A DNA stretch of 64,000 nt, taken from Brachionus plicatilis. Taxonomy: Eukaryota; Rotifera; Eurotatoria; Ploima; Brachionidae. Made by a program: the position numbers and the translations under genes. Shown here one piece after another: positions 21,332 through 31,944 of this stretch (positions are counted from its first letter, which is position 1; each line of letters starts with the position of its first letter). Where the stretch lies: contig QEOQ01000256.1 in NCBI GenBank assembly GCA_010279815.1, forward strand, positions 157,914 through 221,913. The letters run 5' to 3'. The notes under the pieces were generated by a model that made no database searches, was not told the origin of the DNA, and worked only from the letters and a program-made list of their open reading frames with translations.

Positions 21332-21942
21332 GGTTGGGCGACCGGTCAGAAATCTAACCGGTTTTTAATAACCAGTTAAAATGCAAAACCGGTTAATTTA
21401 ATTTTTCTATAAAATCGAGCTGATTTTTTTAAATTTTAAAGATTTAAATTTTTTTTCAAGTTAAAATAATTTTACTAATAAAAATATAAAAAATTTCTCT
21501 TTTACTTAAAAAAAGTTTTTAATCTTTAAAATTTAAAAAAAAAAAATTAATAAAATTATAGATAATTTAGTGCATTTTTTTAATGCGGCAAAACCCTCGT
21601 CAAATTACGTTAACCTGTAAAAATAATAATAATAATAATGCTAATAATAATAATAAGCTATTATGTTTTCCGGTTCCCGGAACTTCATGGAATATGGGAT
21701 TCACATTATGATTGCTCTTTGCTAATATATTGCTGTTAACGATTCCAGGATAATTTTTTCCAACTTATTATCAGACTCATTTACAGATTAAGAGTGAACA
21801 ATCTTTGCTGGTAATCTGTTCCATAGGCTTATCACACTGTTGGTAAAGAAGTTGAATCTCTAAATATAGAGATGTCATAGGTTTAAACCGGTTTATATTC
21901 TAACCTGTTTTGAACCGGTCTCTCTTAACCGGTCGACCAACC
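21332..21942. mobile_element. GACCGGTT-family foldback MITE inside a LINE tail, with nested LINE scrap
   Basis: The left end GGTTGGGCGACCGGTCAG and the right end inverted GGTTGGTCGACCGGTTAAG are flanked by CTAA on both sides (21328-21331 and 21943-21946), a 4-bp repeat in low-complexity sequence. AACCGGTT motifs repeat inside both arms. The centre (about 21605-21865, minus) reads RFNFFTNSVISLWNRLPAKI, the end of a LINE reverse transcriptase, with its own ATT-type tail. A LINE therefore jumped into the MITE, or was carried by it. A related fragment is at 50675-50750. Confidence 0.65.
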
Positions 21943-21978
21943 CTAACTACTTCTACTTTAAAAAAAAAAGAGAAAAAG

Positions 21979-22093
21979 AAGAAATAAAAAGAAATCAAAT
22001 ACATGCTAAATTTAATTATGAATCAAGGCGGGCTGAAAACATCCTAGCTAAGAAAGGTTTGATTAAGTCTCTCAAAATATTTTTATAAAATTT
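21979..22093 (+). pseudogene. Protein-like scrap, probably transposon
   Basis: The plus frame reads KRNQIHAKFNYESRRAENIL then AKKGLIKSLKIFL and a TAA. It has no start and no clear upstream exon. It is surrounded by LINE ends, so a LINE linker region is the likeliest source, but I cannot place it. Confidence 0.3.
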
Positions 22094-22099
22094 GGATAG

Positions 22100-23340
22100 T
22101 AAATTGTTAAGACTTAGTTGAACCCGTTGGGGGACACTCATGAACCGCAATAGCTACCTAAAATTCAAAGATACGCCATAGGGTAATTTTTATTTATCAG
22201 TTTTTCTGATTTTTGCAGTTTTTGACCCTTGGTCAAAACTGAAGCCGAAAAAAAAATTTTTTTCTTATTTTTATTTTACAAAAGTAACGAGTTAAAAAGG
22301 AATTTGTTGTTTTAAAAGGTGTTAAAAATTGTAATCCTCCATTAATGTAGTGCTACCTAGGCCATAGGTAAATTAAAATAGATAATAACTAATGATAGAT
22401 AAAGGACTCAAGGTCTTGGATAATATTGTTGTTATCTATTCCCAGGTATGAGATAGAGTAAAATTTATTTTGAACTTTTTTAAACTTTTCTTTAGCTAGT
22501 GTGTAAAAGTTAAGATCCGCGATAGTCAACACTTTCAGCTATTTCCAACTTATTGTTATTGATGAAAAATTCTGTTTGAAAATATTATGATAAAAATAAT
22601 AACAATTTGATTATTTTGTAACAAATTAACAGTGAAAATCGCCCTTATTTGGACATAATTTAGACAGCTTTTTGTGTCAACCATTACAAACATATTTGTA
22701 CTTTAGATAATCAATACCTAAATAAAAAAGCGTCATCTTAAGCCATGATGAGGAAATTCCTATTTTGTTATTTTTAAGCTTAAGTCGAGCTGGACAATGA
22801 GCACTTGTACGATGTAGATTATTCATTTTTAACTAAAGTGTAGGAAATGAAATATTAATTCGAACAAATACTAAAAGCAAATTCGTCTAATAGGACTAGT
22901 GAGTTAGAGTTTTGTAATAAAACATTTAAAAATTACCTTCAACTTTCATTTTTCAAAATAATAATTGATTATTTAAAAATAATCTAATTTTTAAGCAAAA
23001 AAGAGCTTAAATTTTTTATTTCTTGATTCAAATGCAAAAATCAAAGGAACAGAAATAAGCTAGAATTTGCATTTTTACTATGTTTTAGACACTCAAATAA
23101 GTTTAAGAAAACTTTTTTTTTCAGGTCGACGGTCCAATGACATGCGGGTATTGGGGGGTCATAAACAGCTACATAATCTATTTTTTGGTTTTTCAGTACT
23201 GTAAGATAAATTTTTAGTGGAATAATCTTTCTATTATTTTTTTTGAATTCCTCTCTTATTTATGAACATTTAGAAAAGACCAAAATACTGTCATTTTAAG
23301 TAATTAGCCTATTTAGACATTAAGCTCATATAACTTTATG
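22100..23340. other. Spacer between LINE copies
   Basis: No gene was recognised. The stretch at 22330-22510 has the feel of another LINE 3' UTR (CCTGGGAATAGATAACAAC on the minus strand), but no coding end could be fixed. The GC-richer bases at 23125-23175 are unexplained. Confidence 0.35.
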
Positions 23341-23342
23341 AA

Positions 23343-25892
23343 CGGATTATACTAAGTCCATAACTAGACTACCTGCTACACCACCAATCATTAAAGGCTG
23401 GCATACAGAAGAAGGCCGGGCAAAACTCGGCTTATTAGAATTCACGATAACTCGCACCCGACCACATCGTCTTCCAAGAGGCTATTCCTGCGTACTTGCT
23501 GTAGCCGTTTACATTCCAGAATTCAACGTATCGCGTCTTCGTAGCTCGATCAGTCAATTGTGTCATGCGCTTGAAGAACCAGTGACTAAGTGCTCGAGCA
23601 ACAACAAGCCTCTTATATTCGTCGCTTGTGATTTCAATGGAGCAGACGTTCGACCACTTTGCACAAAGTTCTACTTACGTCAAATCAATCGTGAACCAAC
23701 TAGAGCTGCAAAATGCCTCGACATAATTCTCTCCAATGCCCCAGACTGTTACATCTCCGAGACACGTAACCCACTCGGTCCTCCAACCAGCTCTCCTAAG
23801 TATTTCAACTTACCCGACGAGGCTAGTACAAACTCGAAAAAACAACGAACCGAGCTGCAGCGATCACCGAATCGTCCTGGCCATTGCCCCAAAACACCTT
23901 TATTCGGCAACCAGACCTTCCGAACGAAAAATTTTAGTCCGATCAGGTCAACTTCGCGGCACAGTTGCTGCAATACGACAGCTTGACACCAATGCCCTTC
24001 TCGCTGACATTGAAACAGACCCGCACAGCTCCATCAACCGATTCATGCAAGCCATTCGTAACGCACAAGACCTTCACCAGCCATTGCGAATCGTTAAGAC
24101 TAAGGGTGACCAAGAGTGGATGAATGTCGAAATCAAGCAGCTGATCCGCGAACGCCAGCGTCTACACTCTGCAGGTGAACACAACCTACGTGATCAACTT
24201 GCTCTTCGCATTGTAGGTTTAATCGCCACCCGCAAAGCTACCTACTACCGCGAGAAGTATACGAGGAGTAAAGCCGGCATTTGGGAACATGCAAACAAGT
24301 TGCGCAAGCCACCAACCACTCTCCCACCTGATCCTGAGTATGGCGAACGACTAAACGAACAGTTCTCGGATACTGTTTGGCAAGGAGTGACTCAAGCTAA
24401 CATATCACGCTTTATTCGTCGCGATGCCTTGCCACCCGTCGTTCCGGTTTTCAACTTTACCAACGTAGGCGAACAACTTCGTAACGTGAAGTCAACCTCG
24501 GCTGGCCCAGATGGCATCTCAGGAAAGCTACTTTACTCAGCAAGACTCGAATTAGTTTCACCTTTAGTTACCATCTTTAACCATTGCGTAAACAAAGGTA
24601 TTGTCATTGACGAATGGCGACTTGGTAACATCACGCCAATCCCGAAAGTGCAGAATCCAGCTACACCTGGCGACATGCGACCAATTGCCATCACTTCGAC
24701 GCCATCTAAGATCATGGAGCGCATTATCACCAAGCAGATATTGCGCCTTGTTCGTGTAAGGCTTCTCACTAACAAACAATTTGGCTTCTTAACTGGTAGA
24801 AGCACCACCGATGCATTGATTATGGTATTAGATGAATGGGGAAAAGCTATAGACAGTGGGGACCAGAAGGTGATAGGAATTTTCTTCGACTTCGCCAAGG
24901 CATTCGACTTGGTTGACCATGAGCGACTCATTATCAAGATCGAGTCTATGCTTCCTCAATGGCTAATCACTTGGATTGCAACTTGGCTGTCACATCGTAA
25001 GCAACGAGTTGTCTACAGAGGTAAGGCAACAAAATGGCGAGATGTACGTGCTGGTGTTATCCAGGGCAGTGTCCTTGGACCTATCCTATTCCTCCTCTTC
25101 ATACTCGACATCAATGAGTACCTGCCTTATGGAGTTGAGTTACTAAAGTACGCCGACGACATCCTAGATTACATTGTAGGAAACACATTTGGCAACATCC
25201 CTCAAGAGATAGTTGATGCCGTTCAACGCTGGTGTGTTGATAATAAGATGCGCTTAAACGTGGGCAAGTGCAAAGTGATCTTCATTAATCCCCCGCGCGT
25301 ACTCGGCTCAAGTGTTCCTACTGTTTATCTGCTCGGCCAAATGCTTGAGACAGTCAAGTCCTATAAGTATCTCGGCTTTGAGCTTTCTGACTCGCTCGAC
25401 CTCGATCTCCAATGGAGACGTGTACGCTCAATTGTCAGCCCTGTCGAGTTCTTGCTCAAGCAGCTTAAACTCAATGGCTGGTCTACGCTCAATTGTGTAT
25501 ACCGAGCATATTGTCTCAGCCACTTTACGTACAGCGCCGTAATGCATACTTCAACCTCTGCTGCTGCTTAGTGTGAGATGAACGCTTTCAACTCCCGTTT
25601 ATGGCGAATCATGGGAATCGATGATCAGACTGCAGACTCTTACAAACTCCCCCCAATCGCCGAGTTTATAGACCATGTCTGCGAACAAACACTCAATAGA
25701 ATTCTGGCTGACCCAAACCATCCGATCACGTCATGTCAACCACGCAACCTTCGCTTGAACGCACGCTTCCCTTTCCAAACAAGAAAAGCAAACAAGGCTG
25801 CTTATCACAACAGCTTCTTACAGAAGTTCCTTCGAAAACTTTGCAACGATTCCAACAGCCAAAACGCGAGAGCTAGTCTCTATCTTGTTTAA
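23343..25892 (+). mobile_element. CR1/jockey-like LINE: endonuclease part plus reverse transcriptase
   Basis: GC content rises sharply here. The endonuclease domain starts mid-way (PRGYSCVLAVAVYIPEFN, then LIFVACDFNGADV and SDHRIVLAI), so the element is 5'-truncated. The frame shifts once between about 23770 and 23860. The reverse transcriptase shows STSAGPDGISGKLL, RPIAITSTPSKIMERII, FGFLTGRSTTDAL, FFDFAKAFDLVDHERL, GVIQGSVLGPILFLLF, the catalytic KYADD (near 25149) and MRLNVGKCKV. One in-frame TAG at 25569-25571 splits off the last 107 codons (CEMNAFNSRLWRIMGI to ARASLYLV). These few lesions mean a fairly recent but inactive copy. Frames on the opposite strand are shadows. Confidence 0.88.
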
Positions 25893-26398
25893 TCATATAA
25901 CTAGTTTATAATTTATAATTTATATTTTTGTAGCAATTAACGATATGTCTGACAATTCTTACTTTATATTTTAATAACAATTATTGTACAATTAGATTTA
26001 ATTTTCAAATCAATAATTTTTAATCAATAAAACGTTTGAAACTCAACTTTTGAAAAAATGGTCCGATTTCAAAATTTTTGACATTTTTGGTTTCAACTGG
26101 TCGAGATCTTTAAAAAGATATGCTAAAATTAAAAATTAGGATTTTTTTCCAAATTGCCCAGTATCCTTTGATGTTAATTGAACTTTTTAGTTTTTTTTTG
26201 GGAATAAATTGATTTTAAATATAATAAATTGATTAGGAATGCAGTTGTTTTAATAGTTAACTATTTGTTTAGGCTTTTACTTTTTTATCACTAATTTAAC
26301 TTCACCTGTAAAGATTTTCTTATATCTATATAATGCCCAAAAAAAATTAATTTTAATTTTTTTTCTGAAGGAGCTTTATCTTAGTATAGATACATACA
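25893..26398. other. LINE 3' flank and AT-rich spacer
   Basis: The first 150 bases (TTATAATTTATAATTTATA..., ending AATCAATAAAACG) are probably the LINE 3' UTR, with a polyadenylation-like AATAAA near 26026. No simple-repeat tail or target duplication could be fixed. The remainder holds nothing recognisable. Confidence 0.4.
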
Positions 26399-26400
26399 TA

Positions 26401-27042
26401 CCGTATCCCCTTGTTTAGCGACGCATGCTTTAATACTATGAATAGGATATTTGGTGCATGGTCGAACATAGACCTCACAATGTTAAATTTTTTATTTTAA
26501 AAGTCCTATGGGTCACATAGTCGATACATATTAAAAACGTAGCGTTTATAATAGAAATTCAAATAGAAAAGCAGAGCTTCAAAAAAAGTCTTTATTAGAG
26601 ACTCGGGGTTCAGTTAGAAAGCCACTAGGAAGTAAGAAAGGTTCTATGAATAAATCGAAAAAATAATTTTTTTTTTCTTTTTTGTCTTAAATTTTTAAAT
26701 TTAAATGCCGGGTCAATAATTAAAATTAAACTTTTTTAATATTTTTAATATTTTTTTTACCATAACTTTAACGTCGCATCTATAAAAAAAACTCAATAAA
26801 TATTTTTTATATTTAATTTTTTTTAAGTTTAAAACCCCGAGTCTCTAATAAAGACTTTTTTTGAAGCTCTGCTTTTCTATTTGAATTTCTATTATAAACG
26901 CTACGTTTTTAATATGTATCGACTATGTGACCCATAGGACTTTTAAAATAAAAAATTTAACATTGTGAGGTCTATGTTAGACCATGCACCAAATATCCTA
27001 TTCATGGTATTAAAGCATGCGTCGCTAAACAAGGGGATACGG
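26401..27042. mobile_element. TA-flanked palindromic MITE (CCGTATCCCC ends)
   Basis: The arms (about 26401-26616 and 26835-27042) are near-perfect inverted copies of roughly 210 bases. The outer end is CCGTATCCCCTTGTTTAGCG and the inner end reads AAAGTCTTTATTAGAGACTC. TA flanks both ends, as for Tc1/mariner-type insertions. The loop of about 220 bases is AT-rich and non-coding. High arm identity suggests a young copy. CCGTA termini recur in unrelated palindromes at 48686 and 58763. Confidence 0.75.
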
Positions 27043-27121
27043 TAAATTAATTTGTAAATTTTTTGATTTTTTTCTTAGTTTTTTATTTTATCTTATTCAA
27101 CTTTACTTTTTATTGAATTTT

Positions 27122-27570
27122 TTATTCTGAATGATCACTGATTGGGTTTTTGCGAGGTCTACCTCTCGGACGTTTAGCTGGGCAATTTTCTACTAAATTC
27201 AACACACTTCGCTCTGATTTGAATACACCATGAACGATATTTAGCTGCTCATTTGTTTGTTCATTTGACGTCGTTGGCGCTACAACTTGCTCTTGTAAAT
27301 TTTGACCATTCTCAGTTGCAGGTTCTTGTTCATCTTCGAATTCAATAATGAACGAAAGTTCGTCTCCGACCACTTCATTTTCTAAATGACTTAGAGTTTC
27401 GATCGGCTGGCGGTTAAGAGCATCTTTATTCTTCGCAGGCCTTCCTTTCTTTCTGTTTTCACCCAGTGGCACATCTTTTGCGCTCTCGTGCCATGGCATA
27501 CCTCTATCTCGACAAGTAATAGCTTCTTTATGTTTGCAAATATAGTTTATTTGATTAATTATTTGATACC
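27122..27570 (-). CDS. SWIM-like zinc finger / AT-hook C-terminal fragment, probably transposase-derived
   Basis: On the minus strand the frame enters from about 27570 as NQINYICKHKEAITCRDRGM and continues PWHESAKDVPLGENRKKGRP to a stop at 27122. CKH followed by a downstream C and H resembles the last half of a SWIM zinc finger (CxC...CxH). Two AT-hook-like motifs are present, KKGRPAKNK and KRPRGRPRKN, the second almost at the C terminus. The middle is acidic. SWIM domains with AT-hook tails are common in MULE-type transposases and their domesticated relatives. No upstream exon with the core was found, so this is a 3' piece. The first ATG (27499) is inside the finger and is not the real start. 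Confidence 0.5.
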
Positions 27571-27574
27571 AATT

Positions 27575-30500
27575 AAAAAAATATTAGTATCACATAAACA
27601 AAATAAGTATCATTTTAATTTTATTTTTAGTATCTTAAGTGTGAATTTTAGTATCATTTTATTTTTTTTTTAGTAGCAGAAAAATAAATTTAGTATCAGC
27701 ATAAAATATAAGTCCTAATAAACAGAGAGATAATAAAATAAAACAAAAAAATTTAATATATTCATAAAATAGAATTTTTTTGCTTTATTTTAAAAAAATG
27801 GAATTATATTTTTTTTCATGAAAATCCATTTTTTTCGAGAAATTTTGGAATTTTTTTTTGTCACTGAATTTTACAATAATTATCGTTATTTAACGAAAAA
27901 TACCCTTTTTTAGATTACCATATTTTATGGTAAATATGGTAAAATATCGTGAATTTACCATAATTTACATAAAATATGGTGAATTCAAGGTATCGTAGCA
28001 GCAGTGTAGTATCTATTTTCTTTGGTTTAGTTAAGTCGCTTTTTACTCGAAAAAATTTAAAAGACGCTTTTTATTTAGAGTAAAGCATGTTACATTAAAA
28101 TTATTTAAATAAATTCTAAGATTAATTTTAATATCTAAAGATAAACTAGTAAAAAAAGTAAAGGTAGTAAAAAACTACCTTTACCGCTAATCTCTTTAGT
28201 ATCTCTTTTTCTAAAAAATAAGTTGTTCTATTCAATTCAGTTTATTAATAATTAAATATGTGTGGCGCAGAAAAAAAATAAAGAGATTAATTTCGGAGAA
28301 TTGCTTTAATAAAGTAAAACTTTTTTAAAGGGTTAAAATCTGTCAAAAAGTCTTCTCTAACACAATGAAGAAAATATTGACTTTAAAATAACAAATATAT
28401 AAAATTAAAATTGAAAAGTTTTACTATTTTAATTCTTTTATTTTATTTGATTTTTTTCTTTTTTTATATGAGGGATATTTTTAATAATAAAGGTTAATAT
28501 TTAATGCTAAGATTCATCTCTGAAAATTTATTTCACCAAAATTTAAAGCTTATTTGGCAATAAAAAATAAAAGTAAACTATAAAGTTCGTAAATCCTTTA
28601 TTAAAGTAATTTTATTTCCGTTTAGAATTTTCTTACTGAGTTAAATTTAAGAAAACTTAATTATTTTTTTATGAAATGTTAAGTCAAATCTTTCGTATGC
28701 TATATTTTTCAGGACTGTAAAATTTTTTCAATTAGATTGTTTCAATTCAGAAAAACTTTGACTATAAGAAATGTAATATGAATGCAAAAAACAAGCAGGC
28801 AAACACTTCATAAAAATTGTGTGGCATCGCATCTAAAAGTTAAAAGGATATTTTGATTATATGTCTTACTGTTCTCCATATTTTTACAAGATGTAAAAAT
28901 ATAGAAGTAAGCTATTCACTTGGAATAAATATCTTTGATGATTATTACAAACGAAACTAAAAAAACATTGGATACTAAATAAAAATTTTATAAATCCCTT
29001 ACTATAAAGTAAAACCTATATTATTTTCCTGATTGTTTACAATAAAATGGGGTCTAAATGTTTTTATTTTTGTATTCATTTTTTTTTCATTTTTTGTTCA
29101 ATATTTTCAATACAAAAATCAACAATATTTTTTCATATCGAAATTTTTATTTTAAAAACTCATTTTTTTCAATTGCAGAATTTTTTTAAGTTAAATTAAA
29201 GAGTATTTTTATAAAAATGATACTGTTTGATGGTGCAAAAATTTTAAGCCTAAAATAAATCATCCGTAAGTTAAATCTTAACTATTGTGGTCAAAATCGG
29301 TCAAGGCATAAAATTCGAAGTTTTAAGAGCTTTTAAAACAAATTTTAAGTAATTTTGAAATTTTAGGCTAAAGAAATAAAAATTAAAAAAAAACCCTAAG
29401 AATCTCAACCTAAATAAACTTTTTGGGCAAGCTTTCAATTTATTGCTTTATCTAAATATGGACTCTAAAAAGCTTTTTTTTTAATTTTTTCAGTCAACAA
29501 ATTAAGATCTTTAGAGTATTAAATTATACTCATAAAGGACATTTTTTATTTGTTTTGCAATGATTTGTTCAGTTTTATCTAAAATCTCTTTTCATTTAAA
29601 ACATATTGAAAATTTCAAATATTTTGCCTTGAGCTTTAGTCCGAAAAATAATTAAATGCTGTATCAGAGTTCATTTTTTTAACTAAAGATTAATATCATA
29701 TTAATCTTTACCTATCTTTTAAAAGCACTCAAAAAACTGTTAAACATCCTTAACTTTTGAAATAAAAAAAATCCATTTTATATATTTACATTAGAAAAAA
29801 ATATTAAATTTTAGTCAAATTAAGTAAATACAGCCAATTTTCTTTTAAGTTCGCTTGGGTTCGACAATTTAATGTCGGAATAATGAAAATGCTGGAAACT
29901 TGATAATCCGGAATTGAGAAAAAATTAAAAAATGTCGGACATCAGAATATTTTACAAAATTGATTTATTTATAAAGCCATTTTTTTAGGGAAAATCGCCA
30001 AAAAAAATTTCATATTAAGAAAATCAAATTTTTATAATTTGTTTTAAAAAGTTTATCTTTCACATTTCAAATGTCTATTTTATGATTTCTCTTAATTTAT
30101 CTAAAGTCTTTTGACTAGAAATATTCATTATTTAGATATAACTTTCTTGTCGTCTTTTGATAATATATTATCAACACCAACTGTATCTTTTTAATTTGTC
30201 ATGATTGCAGAATAGTTTTAACATTTTAATTAAAAAATTAATGTCGGATAATAGAAATAATTTCTTATGGAAGTAAAGGGAAATTCGAATTTCGGAAATT
30301 CCAGACTTGATTGAAGAAAGATTTAAAATTTTACCATAAGTATTTCAATCAGTTTTTAGTATATTATTAAGGTATTTGGTATGTTAATAATGCAAGTATG
30401 CTGGGATGAAAAACGGATATGCTGAAAAAATTGGTTAGTATGTTTAAAAGTTTTATCAGTATGCTAAAACAACAATCTCTTAAATTAAATATATTATCAA

Positions 30501-31190
30501 TGAATATTTTCTAATAATCTCATTGATTTTGTGAATGAAATTTTATTTTTTCTTATATATTTTGCTAACGCTCATTAATTATTATTTGGAAAAAAAGCCA
30601 TTTGAAAAAATCTCTCTATCTCTATTATTTAAAAAATAAAATTAAAAGGATTTTTTTAATTTTTTCTTTATTTTAATTGATTTTTAAAATTATTTCAATT
30701 TAGAAGAATGAAATTTAAATGCTAGTTTTAAACTTTATTATAAGAGTAAAATAAATCGGTTGATTAATTAAACTTTTTTTAAAAATATGATTTTGGAAAA
30801 TTTTTCTCTTTTAAATTTTTAATCTATTTTTTATTTTTTGTTAAGTATTTTCTTTTGTCTAATTTAATTAAAAAAAAATAACTACGTAATTTGTGAAAAT
30901 TTCAATTAAAAAATTTTGCCATATTTTATAATTATTTGTTTATCCAAAGAGCACTATTTTAATTAATTAAATCAAATAAATTAAATTTTATTGAATTTTG
31001 AATCTGACCAAAATTGGTCATGGATTTAAAACTAAACAACAGTCACTAAAATTAAAATTATGTTTTTAGCTTGCAAAGACTTTCAAGTTAAGAATATAAA
31101 TAAAATATTTTTTATTTACATTTGAAAAATTTAAAGGTAAAAACACAAAAATTTCTTTGAAAATTAAAATTTTTAAATAAAAAAAATTAA
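27575..31190. other. AT-rich stretch without recognisable genes
   Basis: A solo arm of the 39755-40285 MITE family lies at about 28079-28147 (GTAAAGCATGTTACATTA.., then TTAATATCTAAAGATAAACT). A short hairpin, AAAGGTAGT then ACTACCTTT, sits at 28163-28185. Otherwise only A/T-rich spacer was seen. Confidence 0.5.
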
Positions 31191-31196
31191 TAACGA

Positions 31197-31944
31197 CTAG
31201 AAAGAAGCATTTTGATTAAAAACAACTTGAAAAGGAATACCGTGACTCAATGTCGGGTAGTAACTGGCTTCGCTTGAATAATCATTGCTGGATTGTTTTG
31301 ATCTTGCTGTAAAGGAATTAAACGCCTCAGTTTGGGAATATTTATTCAAATGAGACGCTAGTGCCTCCATTGCTCCGGGACTTAGTCTGTAAACAAAGTT
31401 TCCCGGGTACACAGTCTTTAAAATACATAAAAATAAGAGCAAAAAAAATATTCAAAATTTTACAAATATTTCCGGATTTATTTCTTCTAGATTTTTCTGG
31501 TTTTCGCATTTAAAAGAATCATCAAAAACATCTTAACACAATTTCAAAAAAAATCTATTCTTATAATTTTAAATACCTGTCCTCGGATTGAAATGGCCAT
31601 CGTAGATTTGATATGTGTCGTTTTTTGAAAATGAATAACCATTTTGACTTTTTTTTTTAGATTTTTCCTAAGAGAAAATTTCATTTCATTTTTAACAAAT
31701 AAAAGGTAAAAATTCATACAGCAGAGTAATCGATAAAGTTGTTTATAAACGATTCCCTATAATATAAATTAATACATTTCATAATTTAGAAGCTAAATAA
31801 AATTGAAGCTACTTGTTAGCAGGCTGATTGATGGGCTCTTGTTTGGATGACCCTTGGAAAAAAAAAACTATTAAATTTAGAATAATAAAAAAACAAACAA
31901 AAATTACTGAACAAATTTGCTATTAACTCACAGCAACAAAACAT
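31197..31944 (-). CDS. Six-exon gene for a 155-residue protein of unknown family
   Basis: Exons, minus strand: 31944-31932, 31852-31813, 31756-31720, 31667-31577, 31531-31464 and 31415-31197. Introns are 45-79 bases, all GT..AG, and every junction keeps frame, which chance would not give. The protein starts MFCCWSSKQEPINQPANKES, so it has N-terminal cysteines open to acylation. It continues FINNFIDYSAEKSKKKSQNG, NDTYQIYDGHFNPRTD, KCENQKNLEEINPEIF and TVYPGNFVYRLSPGAMEAL, ending FQVVFNQNASF. It has no signal peptide, membrane helix or motif that I recognise. An ATTTTAG just before the ATG could be a trans-splice or 5' UTR acceptor. It is probably a small soluble or membrane-tethered protein; function unknown. 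Confidence 0.72.

Noticed and set aside
24533..24937. 134-codon minus-strand frame inside the LINE
   Set aside because: Shadow of the reverse transcriptase ORF, whose motifs are intact on the plus strand.
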